Assembly: GCF_003752405.1 (NCBI RefSeq)
Contig: NZ_RKHK01000001.1
Location: 620,001 to 684,000, forward strand
From: Bogoriella caseilytica
GTDB taxonomy: Bacteria; Actinomycetota; Actinomycetes; Actinomycetales; Actinomycetaceae
DNA length: 64,000 bases
Reading direction: 5' to 3'
Shown: positions 45,148 through 52,629 of the stretch, piece by piece
Layout of the letters: each line of letters begins with the position of its first letter
Position numbering within the stretch: position 1 is the stretch's first letter
The notes under the pieces: generated by a model
Told to the model about the DNA's origin: nothing
What the model saw: only the letters and a program-made list of their open reading frames with translations
Database searches by the model: none
Made by a program: the position numbers and the translations under genes

Positions 45148-46380
45148 TCAGTAGTGCCCTTGGCGCTGGAAGACTCCCCAGGCGCCACAGGGTGAGCCGT
45201 ATCGCCCGGCGATGTAGTTCAGACCCCATTCGATCTGAACCCCGGGGTTGTTCAAGTAGTTCTGCGCGTTCGGGCCATGGGGCCAGTCGGGGAAGTGCAC
45301 GGACATCATGGCCTGCGGTATGCCGCGAGCCGAGCTGATCGGGTTGGCGGCCTGATGGTTCCAGCCGGACTCCCGGGTCCACAGACGTTCCAGGCACGTC
45401 CACTGCTCACCGGTCCAGCCGCGGTTCGCGGCCAGTTGGGCGCCGAGGGCGCGGTTTCCGGAGAGGTTCGACGGCACGGTCGCGGCCGGAGCGCTGGGCT
45501 GGCTGGCGGGAGCCTCACCGGCGTCAGTGGCAGCATCCTCCCCGGCCGTGGCGGGAGCCGAACTGGAACCAGCGGGAGCCTCCAGCGAGGAGGAGGTCTC
45601 CGGTGAGGATTGGGCCACCACGGGCGCGGGCGCCTGGGTGCCCACCCGGGTCACCTCGGGGACACAGTCCTGGGTGACGGCCGAGAGCTGCTCACGGGAG
45701 CGCTCGTCGCCGGTCTCGCGCACCCGGTACGTGGTGGTGATGGTGCCGTCGCGCCCCTCGGTCTCCACGCGGGTCTCACCGCGCGGCAGGTCGGGGTCCT
45801 CTTCTTCGACGGCGTCGCACGAGATGGTCTCTTCCTCGAACTCCAGGTCCGAGGCGCTGCGGTGAATCTGCACCACCGCACCCTGGGGAACCGATCCGCG
45901 CATGGATGCGGTCACGACGTCGTGCTGGGCCACCACGATGCCGGCTTCGAGGAGCGCCTCAGCGAGGGTCTCCACCTCAGTGTCGATCTCGATGCTCTCG
46001 CCGTCGACCTCCACGGTGAACTGGCCGCCGGACTGTACTTCCGGCGCCTCCAGCGCGGTGCGGAAGCTCTCTCCGCGCTGCTCGGCACCCGAGGTGCGCA
46101 CGTGGTCCAGGCTCGCCAGCGAGGTCGAGGCGATCCCGGCCGGTGCGCCGAGAACGTCGGAGGTCACGTCGGACTGAGCGAGCGTCACGGCGCCCACGCT
46201 GAGCACGGCCGCACCCGCCACTCCGGCACGCAGGAAGGTCACTGCGGCGGTGGGGAGCCCGAGGGCCGCGAGGCCGCGGCGACGGGGGGCCTCACGCTCG
46301 CTCTGCCGCCGCGCACGGCGCGAGGGCAGCTCGCCTGGGGCCTGCCCGGTGGAGGAGCCGGGCGTAGTGAAAGGTTCCAC
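45148..46380 (-). CDS. G5/DUF348 transglycosylase-like cell-wall protein
   Basis: The 410-residue protein has an N-terminal Arg-rich segment and a membrane/signal helix (~48-68), one DUF348 repeat (FTVEVDGESIEIDTEVETLA), and a G5 domain with two Cys that could pair. A Ser/Ala/Pro linker follows, then a C-terminal lysozyme-like domain with LERLWTRESGWNHQAANPIS (catalytic Glu in RESGW) and SARGIPQAMM. It differs from the neighbouring RpfB in its catalytic domain, which resembles actinobacterial transglycosylase-SLT proteins. The GTG at 46380 lacks a clear ribosome-binding site. Confidence 0.87.
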   Translation of the reverse strand: MEPFTTPGSSTGQAPGELPSRRARRQSEREAPRRRGLAALGLPTAAVTFLRAGVAGAAVLSVGAVTLAQSDVTSDVLGAPAGIASTSLASLDHVRTSGAEQRGESFRTALEAPEVQSGGQFTVEVDGESIEIDTEVETLAEALLEAGIVVAQHDVVTASMRGSVPQGAVVQIHRSASDLEFEEETISCDAVEEEDPDLPRGETRVETEGRDGTITTTYRVRETGDERSREQLSAVTQDCVPEVTRVGTQAPAPVVAQSSPETSSSLEAPAGSSSAPATAGEDAATDAGEAPASQPSAPAATVPSNLSGNRALGAQLAANRGWTGEQWTCLERLWTRESGWNHQAANPISSARGIPQAMMSVHFPDWPHGPNAQNYLNNPGVQIEWGLNYIAGRYGSPCGAWGVFQRQGHY

Positions 46381-46425
46381 GGAGGTATCAAGTCCTGTCT
46401 GGAGGGAAGACCGAACCCGCCGACC

Positions 46426-46441
46426 GTAACCGATTCGTGAC
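46426..46441 (-). promoter_or_regulatory. Direct repeat GTCAC-N6-GTTAC upstream of the wall-hydrolase gene
   Basis: Read on the minus strand, GTCAC and GTTAC are spaced 11 bases apart (46441-46426), about 46 bases before the start codon. It resembles the direct-repeat sites reported for the response regulator MtrA, which controls rpf-type genes in mycobacteria and corynebacteria. Confidence 0.4.
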
Positions 46442-46510
46442 CTTCATGGGAACCCCCAGAGGGAATGGGGCCCGTGCTGTCCGCCACAGGGCGCCGCCGA
46501 TCGGTTCGAC

Positions 46511-47467
46511 TCAGTCCAGCCCGAGCGACTCGATCGTGCGCCGCACGACCACGGCCGACGCGCGGAATCGCTCCGATTCTTCCTCGTCGAACGGCACCTC
46601 AAGCACCTCCGAGACGCCGGAGGAGTCAACGACCGTCGGCACCGAGAGCGCCACACCCGACACGCCGCGGTAGCCGTCGAGGATCGAGCTCACCGGCAGG
46701 ATGGCGTGCTCGTCGCGCAGGATGGCTTCTACGATGCGTGCGCCGGAGACGCCGATCGCATAGTTCGTCGCCCCCTTGCCCGCGATGACCCGGTACGCGG
46801 CATGGACGACGTCGTCGGCGATGCGATCGAGCTCGGGCCGCGCGAACGGCACGCCGTCCGCAACCGGCCACTCACCGATCGGGATGGGGCCGATACGCGC
46901 CTGCGACCAGAGCGCGAACTCGGAGTCGCCGTGCTCTCCGACGATCATGGCGTGGACGCTGGAGGTCGCCACCCCGGCGCGTTCCGCGATCAGCCAGCGC
47001 AGGCGCGAGGTGTCGAGCACCGTGCCCGACGAGAGGACACGGTTCGGCGGCAATTCGCCGAAGCGCTGCGCTGCGACGGTCAGCACGTCGCACGGGTTCG
47101 TCACGAGCATGAAGACCGCCTCGGGGGCCCGTTCGACGAGCGCCGGCATGAGGTTGCGCAGAATCTCCACATTGTCGCCTGCGAGATCGAGACGCGACTG
47201 CCCGGGGTGCTGCTTCGCACCGGCGGTGATCACCACGACGTTCGCGCCGTTCACCACATCAAGGTCACTCCCGCCGCGGATGCGCGAAGCTCCCGTGAAA
47301 GCGGTGCCATGGGCGAGGTCGAGGATCTCCGCATTCACCTTCTCGCGGTTGATGTCGTACAGCGACACCTCCCGCGCCGTTCCACGCAGAAGCGCCGCGT
47401 AGGCCAGGGAGGTACCGACGGCGCCCGCCCCGACGATCGCGAGTTTCGAGTTCTCGATGACAGCCAT
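46511..47467 (-). CDS. ldh: L-lactate dehydrogenase
   Basis: This is a 318-residue NAD-dependent enzyme for pyruvate/lactate interconversion. The N-terminal AIVGAGAVGTSLAYAALLRG is the NAD motif. LVTNPCDVLT, and VLDTSRLRW with the conserved Asp/Arg, are LDH-type. AMIVGEHGDSEFALWS holds the catalytic His. The substrate-specificity loop (ITAGAKQHPGQSRLDL) has Gln, indicating lactate rather than malate. The gene lies between tatD and the wall-hydrolase genes, a position normally empty in related actinobacteria. Confidence 0.95.
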   Translation of the reverse strand: MAVIENSKLAIVGAGAVGTSLAYAALLRGTAREVSLYDINREKVNAEILDLAHGTAFTGASRIRGGSDLDVVNGANVVVITAGAKQHPGQSRLDLAGDNVEILRNLMPALVERAPEAVFMLVTNPCDVLTVAAQRFGELPPNRVLSSGTVLDTSRLRWLIAERAGVATSSVHAMIVGEHGDSEFALWSQARIGPIPIGEWPVADGVPFARPELDRIADDVVHAAYRVIAGKGATNYAIGVSGARIVEAILRDEHAILPVSSILDGYRGVSGVALSVPTVVDSSGVSEVLEVPFDEEESERFRASAVVVRRTIESLGLD

Positions 47468-47566
47468 GGCCCCATGCTCGACGCTCAGCAGAGCGCCGTC
47501 CAGTTCTTCCCGTGTGCGGAATGCGGGGCCGAGCGCCGGCAGACGCGCGGCCAGGCACCCCGCGGC

Positions 47567-48544
47567 TCACCAGGTGCCGTACACGGCCTCGGTGTTCGCT
47601 GCCAGAATCCGGCACGTTTCTGCGATGCCCGGCCCGCTCCCGCCGGCCTGTTCCCCCTCCGCCATCGCCCATTGCTCCGCGATCGCCCGCACCGTCAGCG
47701 GCATCACGTAGGAGGCATTCGGCCGGCCCCGATAGGGGGCCGGGGTGAGGTACGGCGCATCGGTCTCCACCAGCACGAGGTCCCGGGGCAGGGCCCGCAG
47801 GGCTTCACGGCCGGCCTCGTTCTTCCCGAAGGTCACCGGCCCGGCGATCGAGGCGTACCAGCCCTGCTCGGCGAGGATCGTCGCCATCTCGGCGTCGCCG
47901 GAGTAGCAGTGAAACACCGTGCGCTCGGGGGCACCGTCGGCCAGCAGGATCTCCACGACGTCGTGGTGTGCGTCGCGGTCGTGAATCTGCAGGGGCTTGC
48001 CCAACTCCTTGGCCAGGGCGATGTGCTGGCGGAAGGCGTCGATCTGGTGGACCCGCCCGCGCTCGCCGGTGCGGAAGTAGTCCAGGCCGGTCTCACCCAC
48101 CGCCACCACCCGGGGATCCCGGGCCAGCTCGGCCACCTGCGCGATGGCTTGTTCCAGAGGAACCTCGTGATGCGCGCGTTGCGCCGGGTCCAGGCCGTCG
48201 GGCGCCATCTCCCGCACCCCGGCGTGCAGGGGTGCCTCATTGGGATGGATGGCCACCGCCGCCGCGATCTCGGGGTGCGCGCGGGCGAGGGCCACTGTGC
48301 CGCGCAACGAGGGCACGTCGCAGCCCACCGAGAGCAGCCGGGTGACACCCACCGAGCGCGCCAGGTCGATCTGCTGCGCGGTGCTCAACGGCGCTTCCCC
48401 CGGGGGCAGGGCGACGTCGTCCTCGTCGAGCGGCCGGCCGCTCTCGTCGATCAGCGGCAGGTGGGTGTGATTGTCGGTGACCGGAGCCGGCAGCGGCTCA
48501 GGGAGGTCGGGCCAGCCCTTCTTCTTGGACTTCCCCCCGCCCAC
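47567..48544 (-). CDS. tatD: TatD family metal-dependent hydrolase
   Basis: This is a 325-residue TIM-barrel DNase-like hydrolase. DNHTHL (metal-binding HxH), AIHPNEA, VGETGLDYFR, LQIHDRDAHHDV and FHCYSGD supply the metal ligands, and LVETDAPYLTP is the C-terminal signature. The Lys/Gly-rich first ten residues are unusual. Its GTG directly follows the metG stop (TGAGTG), so translation is probably coupled to metG. TatD proteins have 3'-5' exonuclease activity in DNA repair in some bacteria. Confidence 0.95.
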   Translation of the reverse strand: MGGGKSKKKGWPDLPEPLPAPVTDNHTHLPLIDESGRPLDEDDVALPPGEAPLSTAQQIDLARSVGVTRLLSVGCDVPSLRGTVALARAHPEIAAAVAIHPNEAPLHAGVREMAPDGLDPAQRAHHEVPLEQAIAQVAELARDPRVVAVGETGLDYFRTGERGRVHQIDAFRQHIALAKELGKPLQIHDRDAHHDVVEILLADGAPERTVFHCYSGDAEMATILAEQGWYASIAGPVTFGKNEAGREALRALPRDLVLVETDAPYLTPAPYRGRPNASYVMPLTVRAIAEQWAMAEGEQAGGSGPGIAETCRILAANTEAVYGTW

Positions 48545-50434
48545 TCAGGCCTCTCCCCCGCTGGCCTCGGCGCCGGGCCCGTCGATATCGGCAGCCTCGG
48601 CGGCCGCGACCTGCGGATCCACCCCCAGGCGTGCGAGTTCCTTTTCCACGATGGACTCGTCGAGCTTGGTGAAGACCGGCTTCGGCTTGGCCACGGCCCG
48701 GCCCACCGGAACCGGGGCAGACTCCCAGCGCGGGAAAGCGCCCTCGCCGTGGTGGTACTCGCCGGTGATGATCGGGTAGCCGGGGCCGCCGTCGAGATCC
48801 TCAGCCTCCTCGATCCGCGGCAGCGGCGCCACCTGGCCGGTCCCGCCGAGCACGGCGTCCACGGTGTTGGCGGAGTGCGGCAGGAAGGGAGCCATCATGA
48901 GGTTGAGGTCGCTGACCGCCTGCGCGAGCACGTGCAAGATCGTGCCCAGGCGCGGGCGCTGCTCCTCGGACTTCAGCCGGAAGGGCTCGGTGCGGGTGAC
49001 GTAGGTATTGGCCTCCCCCACCAGGCGCATCAGCTCACCGATGGCGGCACGTAGCCGGTGACGGGAGATCAGCGCCCCGACGTCGGCGAAGCCGCGCCGG
49101 ACGGCCTCGAGCAGCTCGCTGTCGATGGGCTCGAGCTCACCGGCAGCCGGGATCTCGCCGAAGTTCTTCGCGATCATCGAGGCTGTGCGGTTGACCAGGT
49201 TGCCCCACCCGGCCACCAGCTCACCGTTGGTACGGCGCACGAACTCCGCCCAGGTGAAGTCGGCGTCCTGATTCTCCGGGCCGGCGGCGCAGATGAAGTA
49301 CCGCAGGGCGTCCACCTGATAGCGGGCCAGCACATCGCGCACGTAGATGACGACGCCACGCGAAGAGGAGAACTTCTTGCCCTCCATGGTGAGGAACTCG
49401 CTCGAGACCACCTCGGTGGGCAGCGTCAGGTGGCCCAAGGGGCCAGCCTCGCCACCGCGGGAACCTTCACCGTTCTGCGCGAGCAGCTCGGCCGGCCAGA
49501 TCTGGGAGTGGAAAACGATGTTGTCCTTGCCCATGAAGTAGTACGAGAGCGCCCGCTCCTCGGCCGGGTCCGCGGGTACGTTCCACCACCTGCGCCAGGC
49601 CTCGGGATCCCCGGAGCGCCGGGCCCACTCGATGGACGCGGAGAGGTAGCCGATCACGGCGTCGAACCACACGTAGAGCCGCTTGGTGGGCTGATCCTCC
49701 CAGCCGGGCACCGGGATACCCCAGTCGATGTCGCGCGTGATGGCGCGGGGCCGGATCTCGTCCAGGATGTGCTTGGAGAAACGGATGACGTTCGGCCGCC
49801 AGCTCCCGGTGGCCTCGCGTTCATCGAGCCATGAGCCGAGCTCCTCGGCCAGGGCGGGCAGGTCGAGGAACCAGTGGGTGGTTTCCACGAACTTCGGCGT
49901 CTCCCCGTTGATCTTCGAGCGCGGCTCGATCAGATCTGTGGGGTCGAGCTGGTTCCCGCAGGCATCGCACTGATCGCCCCGCGCACCGGGGGTCTTGCAG
50001 ATGGGGCAGGTGCCCTCGATGTAACGGTCCGGCAGGGTGCGCCCGGTGGACGGACTGACCGCGCCCAGGGTGGTCTGCTCCACCAGGTAACCGTTCTCCT
50101 GCACCGTACGGAACATGTCCTGGACCACCGCGTGGTGGTTGCGGGTGGTGGTGCGGGTGAAGAGGTCGTAGCTCAAGCCGAGTGCGGCGAGGTCTTCGAC
50201 GATCAACCGATTGTTCTCATCGGCGAGTTCGCGGGGCGTCACGCCTGCCGCATCGGCGGCCACCAGGATCGGGGTGCCGTGCTCGTCCGTGCCCGACACC
50301 ATGAGCACCTCGTGCCCAGACATGCGCATGTAGCGGGAGAAGACGTCCGCGGGCACACCGAAGCCGGCCACGTGGCCGATGTGGCGTGGCCCGTTGGCAT
50401 ATGGCCAGGCCAGAGCAGAGAGGATGCGCGTCAT
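48545..50434 (-). CDS. metG: Methionyl-tRNA synthetase
   Basis: This is a 629-residue class I synthetase. [16 protein letters not shown] holds the HIGH motif. The zinc knuckle has four Cys ([18 protein letters not shown]), and the KMSKS loop appears as GKKFSSSRG. The anticodon-binding helical domain follows. No C-terminal EMAP/tRNA-binding domain is present; the tail is acidic and Ala-rich. ATG 50434 is set by TAGGCT exactly 7 nt upstream (leaderless); codons further upstream belong to the divergent endonuclease gene. It is followed by tatD. Confidence 0.96.
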   Translation of the reverse strand: MTRILSALAWPYANGPRHIGHVAGFGVPADVFSRYMRMSGHEVLMVSGTDEHGTPILVAADAAGVTPRELADENNRLIVEDLAALGLSYDLFTRTTTRNHHAVVQDMFRTVQENGYLVEQTTLGAVSPSTGRTLPDRYIEGTCPICKTPGARGDQCDACGNQLDPTDLIEPRSKINGETPKFVETTHWFLDLPALAEELGSWLDEREATGSWRPNVIRFSKHILDEIRPRAITRDIDWGIPVPGWEDQPTKRLYVWFDAVIGYLSASIEWARRSGDPEAWRRWWNVPADPAEERALSYYFMGKDNIVFHSQIWPAELLAQNGEGSRGGEAGPLGHLTLPTEVVSSEFLTMEGKKFSSSRGVVIYVRDVLARYQVDALRYFICAAGPENQDADFTWAEFVRRTNGELVAGWGNLVNRTASMIAKNFGEIPAAGELEPIDSELLEAVRRGFADVGALISRHRLRAAIGELMRLVGEANTYVTRTEPFRLKSEEQRPRLGTILHVLAQAVSDLNLMMAPFLPHSANTVDAVLGGTGQVAPLPRIEEAEDLDGGPGYPIITGEYHHGEGAFPRWESAPVPVGRAVAKPKPVFTKLDESIVEKELARLGVDPQVAAAEAADIDGPGAEASGGEA

Positions 50435-50476
50435 GGACGCCAGCCTAATCGGGGGCCCGGTTAGGCTCGGTCCATG
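50432..50476. promoter_or_regulatory. Back-to-back leaderless promoters of metG and the endonuclease IV gene
   Basis: Only 39 bases separate the two start codons. Minus strand: TAGGCT (50447-50442), 7 bases, ATG (50434). Plus strand: TAGGCT (50462-50467), 6 bases, ATG (50474). Identical -10 hexamers face outward, and neither gene has a Shine-Dalgarno. Confidence 0.6.
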
Positions 50477-51283
50477 ACCATCCCCATCCCAGTGGGCGCG
50501 CACGTGCGCAGCTCCGAGGACCCGATCGCCGAAGCCCTCCAGCGCGGCGCTGACGCCGCCCAGATCTTCGTGGGTGATCCCAAGAGCTGGAAGAAGCCGC
50601 AGGTCACCACTCCGGGCGGCGCGGCGGCGCTCAAGGCTGCCGCCGAGGAAGCGGGGGTGCGGCTCTACATCCATGCCCCGTACCTGATCAATGTGGCGAC
50701 CACGAACAACCGCGTGCGGGTACCCAGCCGGCGCATGCTGCAGCAGCAGGTGGACATCGCCGCCGAGATCGGCGCGGCCGGGGTGATCGTGCACGGCGGG
50801 CACGTGCCCAAGGATGATCCGATCGAGGCCGGCTTCGACAACTGGCGCAAGGCCGTGGACCAGCTCGAGGGCGAGGTGCCGATCCTCATCGAGAACACCG
50901 CCGGCGGTAGCCAGGCCATGGCCCGCGGGGTGGAGAAGATCGAGCGGCTCTGGGAGGCGGTCCGGTCCGCCGACGGCGGCAGCGAGGTCGGGTTCTGCCT
51001 GGACACCTGCCACGCCTTCGCCGGCGGCGAGGAACTGCCCGGGCTCGCCGATCGCATCCGCGCCATCACCGGCCGGATCGATCTCGTGCACGCCAATGAC
51101 TCACGGGACACCTTCGACTCCGGTGCGGACCGGCACGCCAACCTCGGCGCCGGCACCATCGACCCGGAGGACCTGGCGACCGTGATCCGCGAAGCCGCAG
51201 CTCCCGTGGTGGTGGAGACCCCGGGCGAGGCCGAGGACCAGGCAGCCGACGTCGAGTGGGTCCGGCGCGCGCTGGCCGGCTGA
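50474..51283 (+). CDS. nfo: Deoxyribonuclease IV (AP endonuclease)
   Basis: This is a 269-residue EndoIV TIM-barrel with three Zn ions, cutting 5' of abasic sites in base-excision repair. Motifs include [27 protein letters not shown] (metal His), [30 protein letters not shown] and HANDSRD. Length and order fit the family. It is leaderless and divergent from metG. Confidence 0.94.
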   Translation: MTIPIPVGAHVRSSEDPIAEALQRGADAAQIFVGDPKSWKKPQVTTPGGAAALKAAAEEAGVRLYIHAPYLINVATTNNRVRVPSRRMLQQQVDIAAEIGAAGVIVHGGHVPKDDPIEAGFDNWRKAVDQLEGEVPILIENTAGGSQAMARGVEKIERLWEAVRSADGGSEVGFCLDTCHAFAGGEELPGLADRIRAITGRIDLVHANDSRDTFDSGADRHANLGAGTIDPEDLATVIREAAAPVVVETPGEAEDQAADVEWVRRALAG

Positions 51284-51291
51284 GGGTTCGC

Positions 51292-51356
51292 CGAGCGCGC
51301 CAGTTACCCGCGTGGGCTCCACGGCGGTTTCTAGGCGCCAGTGACTGGCGCGCTCG
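51292..51356 (+). repeat. Inverted repeats after the endonuclease IV gene
   Basis: A 13-bp arm (51292-51304) is repeated in inverse at 51344-51356. Nested within it, GCGCCAGT-G-ACTGGCGC (51335-51351) is a perfect hairpin. Thus three copies of GCGCCAGT occur in 60 bases. It is a likely terminator of the endonuclease gene, with alternative folds. Confidence 0.5.
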
Positions 51357-51435
51357 CGGTTAGGTGGCGCGACGGGCGCCGGGGCCAGATCGTGCGGGAG
51401 AATGTGCGGAGCATCGACCACTTCAGGAGGTTCTG

Positions 51436-52086
51436 ATGAGCACCACGGACACCATCGGCCAGCCCGGCCCGGACGAGCAGCCCGGCGCAGAGCCGCCCCG
51501 CACCGGCCGCGCCCTGATCGTCGTCGACGTCCAGCCCACCTTCTGTGAGGGAGGCGCTCTCCCCTCGCCCGGCGCGAACGACGTCGCCGTGCGCGTCGGG
51601 CGTTATGTGGCGGAGCGACGTGAGCTCTATGACCTGGTGGTCACCACCCAGGACTGGCATATCGACCCGGGGGCGCACTTCTCCGAGGAGCCGGACTTCG
51701 TCGACTCCTGGCCCCCGCACGGCGTGGCCGGCAGTGAGGAAGCCGAGCTGCATCCGGCGCTGGGCGGCTTGAGCTTCGACGCGCAGGTGAAGAAGGGCCA
51801 GTACGACGCCGCCTACTCGGGCTTTGAGGGCACCGATGAGCAGGGCCGCTCACTCGAGGCGATCCTGCGCGAGGCCGGAATCACGGCCGTCGACGTGGTC
51901 GGGCTCGTGGAGTCGCACTGCGTGAAGGACACCGCCCTGGACGCGCACCGGCTCGGCTGGCCCACGCGGGTGCTGAGCGACCTGACGGTCCCGGTCAGCC
52001 AGGAGCTCGGCGCCCAGGCCCGCGACGAGATGACCGCCGCCGGCGTCGAGCAAGCCATCTCCGACCTGGGGCCGGAGCCGGAGTAA
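51436..52086 (+). CDS. pncA: Nicotinamidase / isochorismatase-family hydrolase
   Basis: This is a 216-residue cysteine hydrolase converting nicotinamide to nicotinate for NAD salvage. The catalytic triad is visible: Asp31 in IVVDVQPTF, Lys in KKGQYDAAYS, and Cys in VESHCVKDTALDA. The metal site DWHIDPGAHF is present, which favours nicotinamidase over other isochorismatase-fold enzymes. ATG 51436 follows CAGGAGG. The N-terminal ~22 residues are a Pro/Glu-rich extension. Confidence 0.9.
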   Translation: MSTTDTIGQPGPDEQPGAEPPRTGRALIVVDVQPTFCEGGALPSPGANDVAVRVGRYVAERRELYDLVVTTQDWHIDPGAHFSEEPDFVDSWPPHGVAGSEEAELHPALGGLSFDAQVKKGQYDAAYSGFEGTDEQGRSLEAILREAGITAVDVVGLVESHCVKDTALDAHRLGWPTRVLSDLTVPVSQELGAQARDEMTAAGVEQAISDLGPEPE

Positions 52087-52144
52087 GGGCGGGGACAGGA
52101 CAGGGCACCCTGCCGCAATGCAGGTGTGGGAGCATCGACCGGGA

Positions 52145-52178
52145 CATCGTCGCCCGACCGCACAGAGGGTCGGCGATG
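52145..52178 (+). terminator. Possible hairpin terminator after the nicotinamidase gene
   Basis: CATCG/CGATG and CCGACC/GGTCGG pair around a 7-nt loop with a small bulge, 58 bases after the stop. No U-run is present. Confidence 0.35.
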
Positions 52179-52232
52179 TAGGTCAGGCTCAGAGCCCAGT
52201 GAGGCGTCAGCGCCGTGCTCTACCGTGAGGGC

Positions 52233-52616
52233 ATGGTCGAGGATGCAGCACCGCGTATCAGTATCGGCACCATCGCCATGGAGGCGGCCGACCCGCCCGC
52301 ACTGGCCGGTTTCTGGGGTGCGTTGCTGCACCGCGAGGCGCAGGTCGGGGACGGCGCGGCCTTCCTGCCTGGCAACCGCCCGGGCGAGCCGGGCCTCCTC
52401 ATCCAGCCGCTGACCGGGCCGCGCCCGGAGCGCCAGATCTCCCACCCCGACCTCTTCGTACCGGACGGCTCCAGGACGGCGGAGGCGTCCCGCGCCGTGG
52501 ACCTCGGCGCCACCTTCCGCTGGGAGGTCCTCGACGAGTACCCGGGCGTGCGGTGGAGCACCCTCGCCGATCCCGAGGGCAACCTCTTCTGCATCGCGGA
52601 GCACGAGGGCCACTAG
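52233..52616 (+). CDS. VOC (glyoxalase/dioxygenase-fold) family protein
   Basis: This is a 127-residue single-domain protein with two beta-alpha-beta-beta-beta modules. ISIGTIAMEAADPPALAGFW opens the first, and VRWSTLADPEGNLFCI closes the second with the conserved metal-site Glu in DPEGN. The substrate is unknown. ATG 52233 lies 6 nt after TACCGT, and GAGGG in the same space could be a weak ribosome-binding site. It converges with the ABC gene 14 bases away. Confidence 0.85.
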   Translation: MVEDAAPRISIGTIAMEAADPPALAGFWGALLHREAQVGDGAAFLPGNRPGEPGLLIQPLTGPRPERQISHPDLFVPDGSRTAEASRAVDLGATFRWEVLDEYPGVRWSTLADPEGNLFCIAEHEGH

Positions 52617-52629
52617 GCAGGCGCCTCGC

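Noticed and set aside
46381-46510. c-di-AMP (ydaO) riboswitch before the wall-hydrolase gene
   Set aside because: Such riboswitches precede rpf-type genes in some actinobacteria, but the conserved ydaO core elements are not visible in these 130 bases.
46706-49054. Long plus-strand open frame (about 782 codons) opposite ldh, tatD and metG
   Set aside because: It spans three real genes with strong motifs and encodes no recognisable domain.
50435-51091. N-terminal extension of metG to position 51091
   Set aside because: It would overlap the endonuclease IV gene and adds no synthetase motif. The leaderless box fixes ATG 50434.
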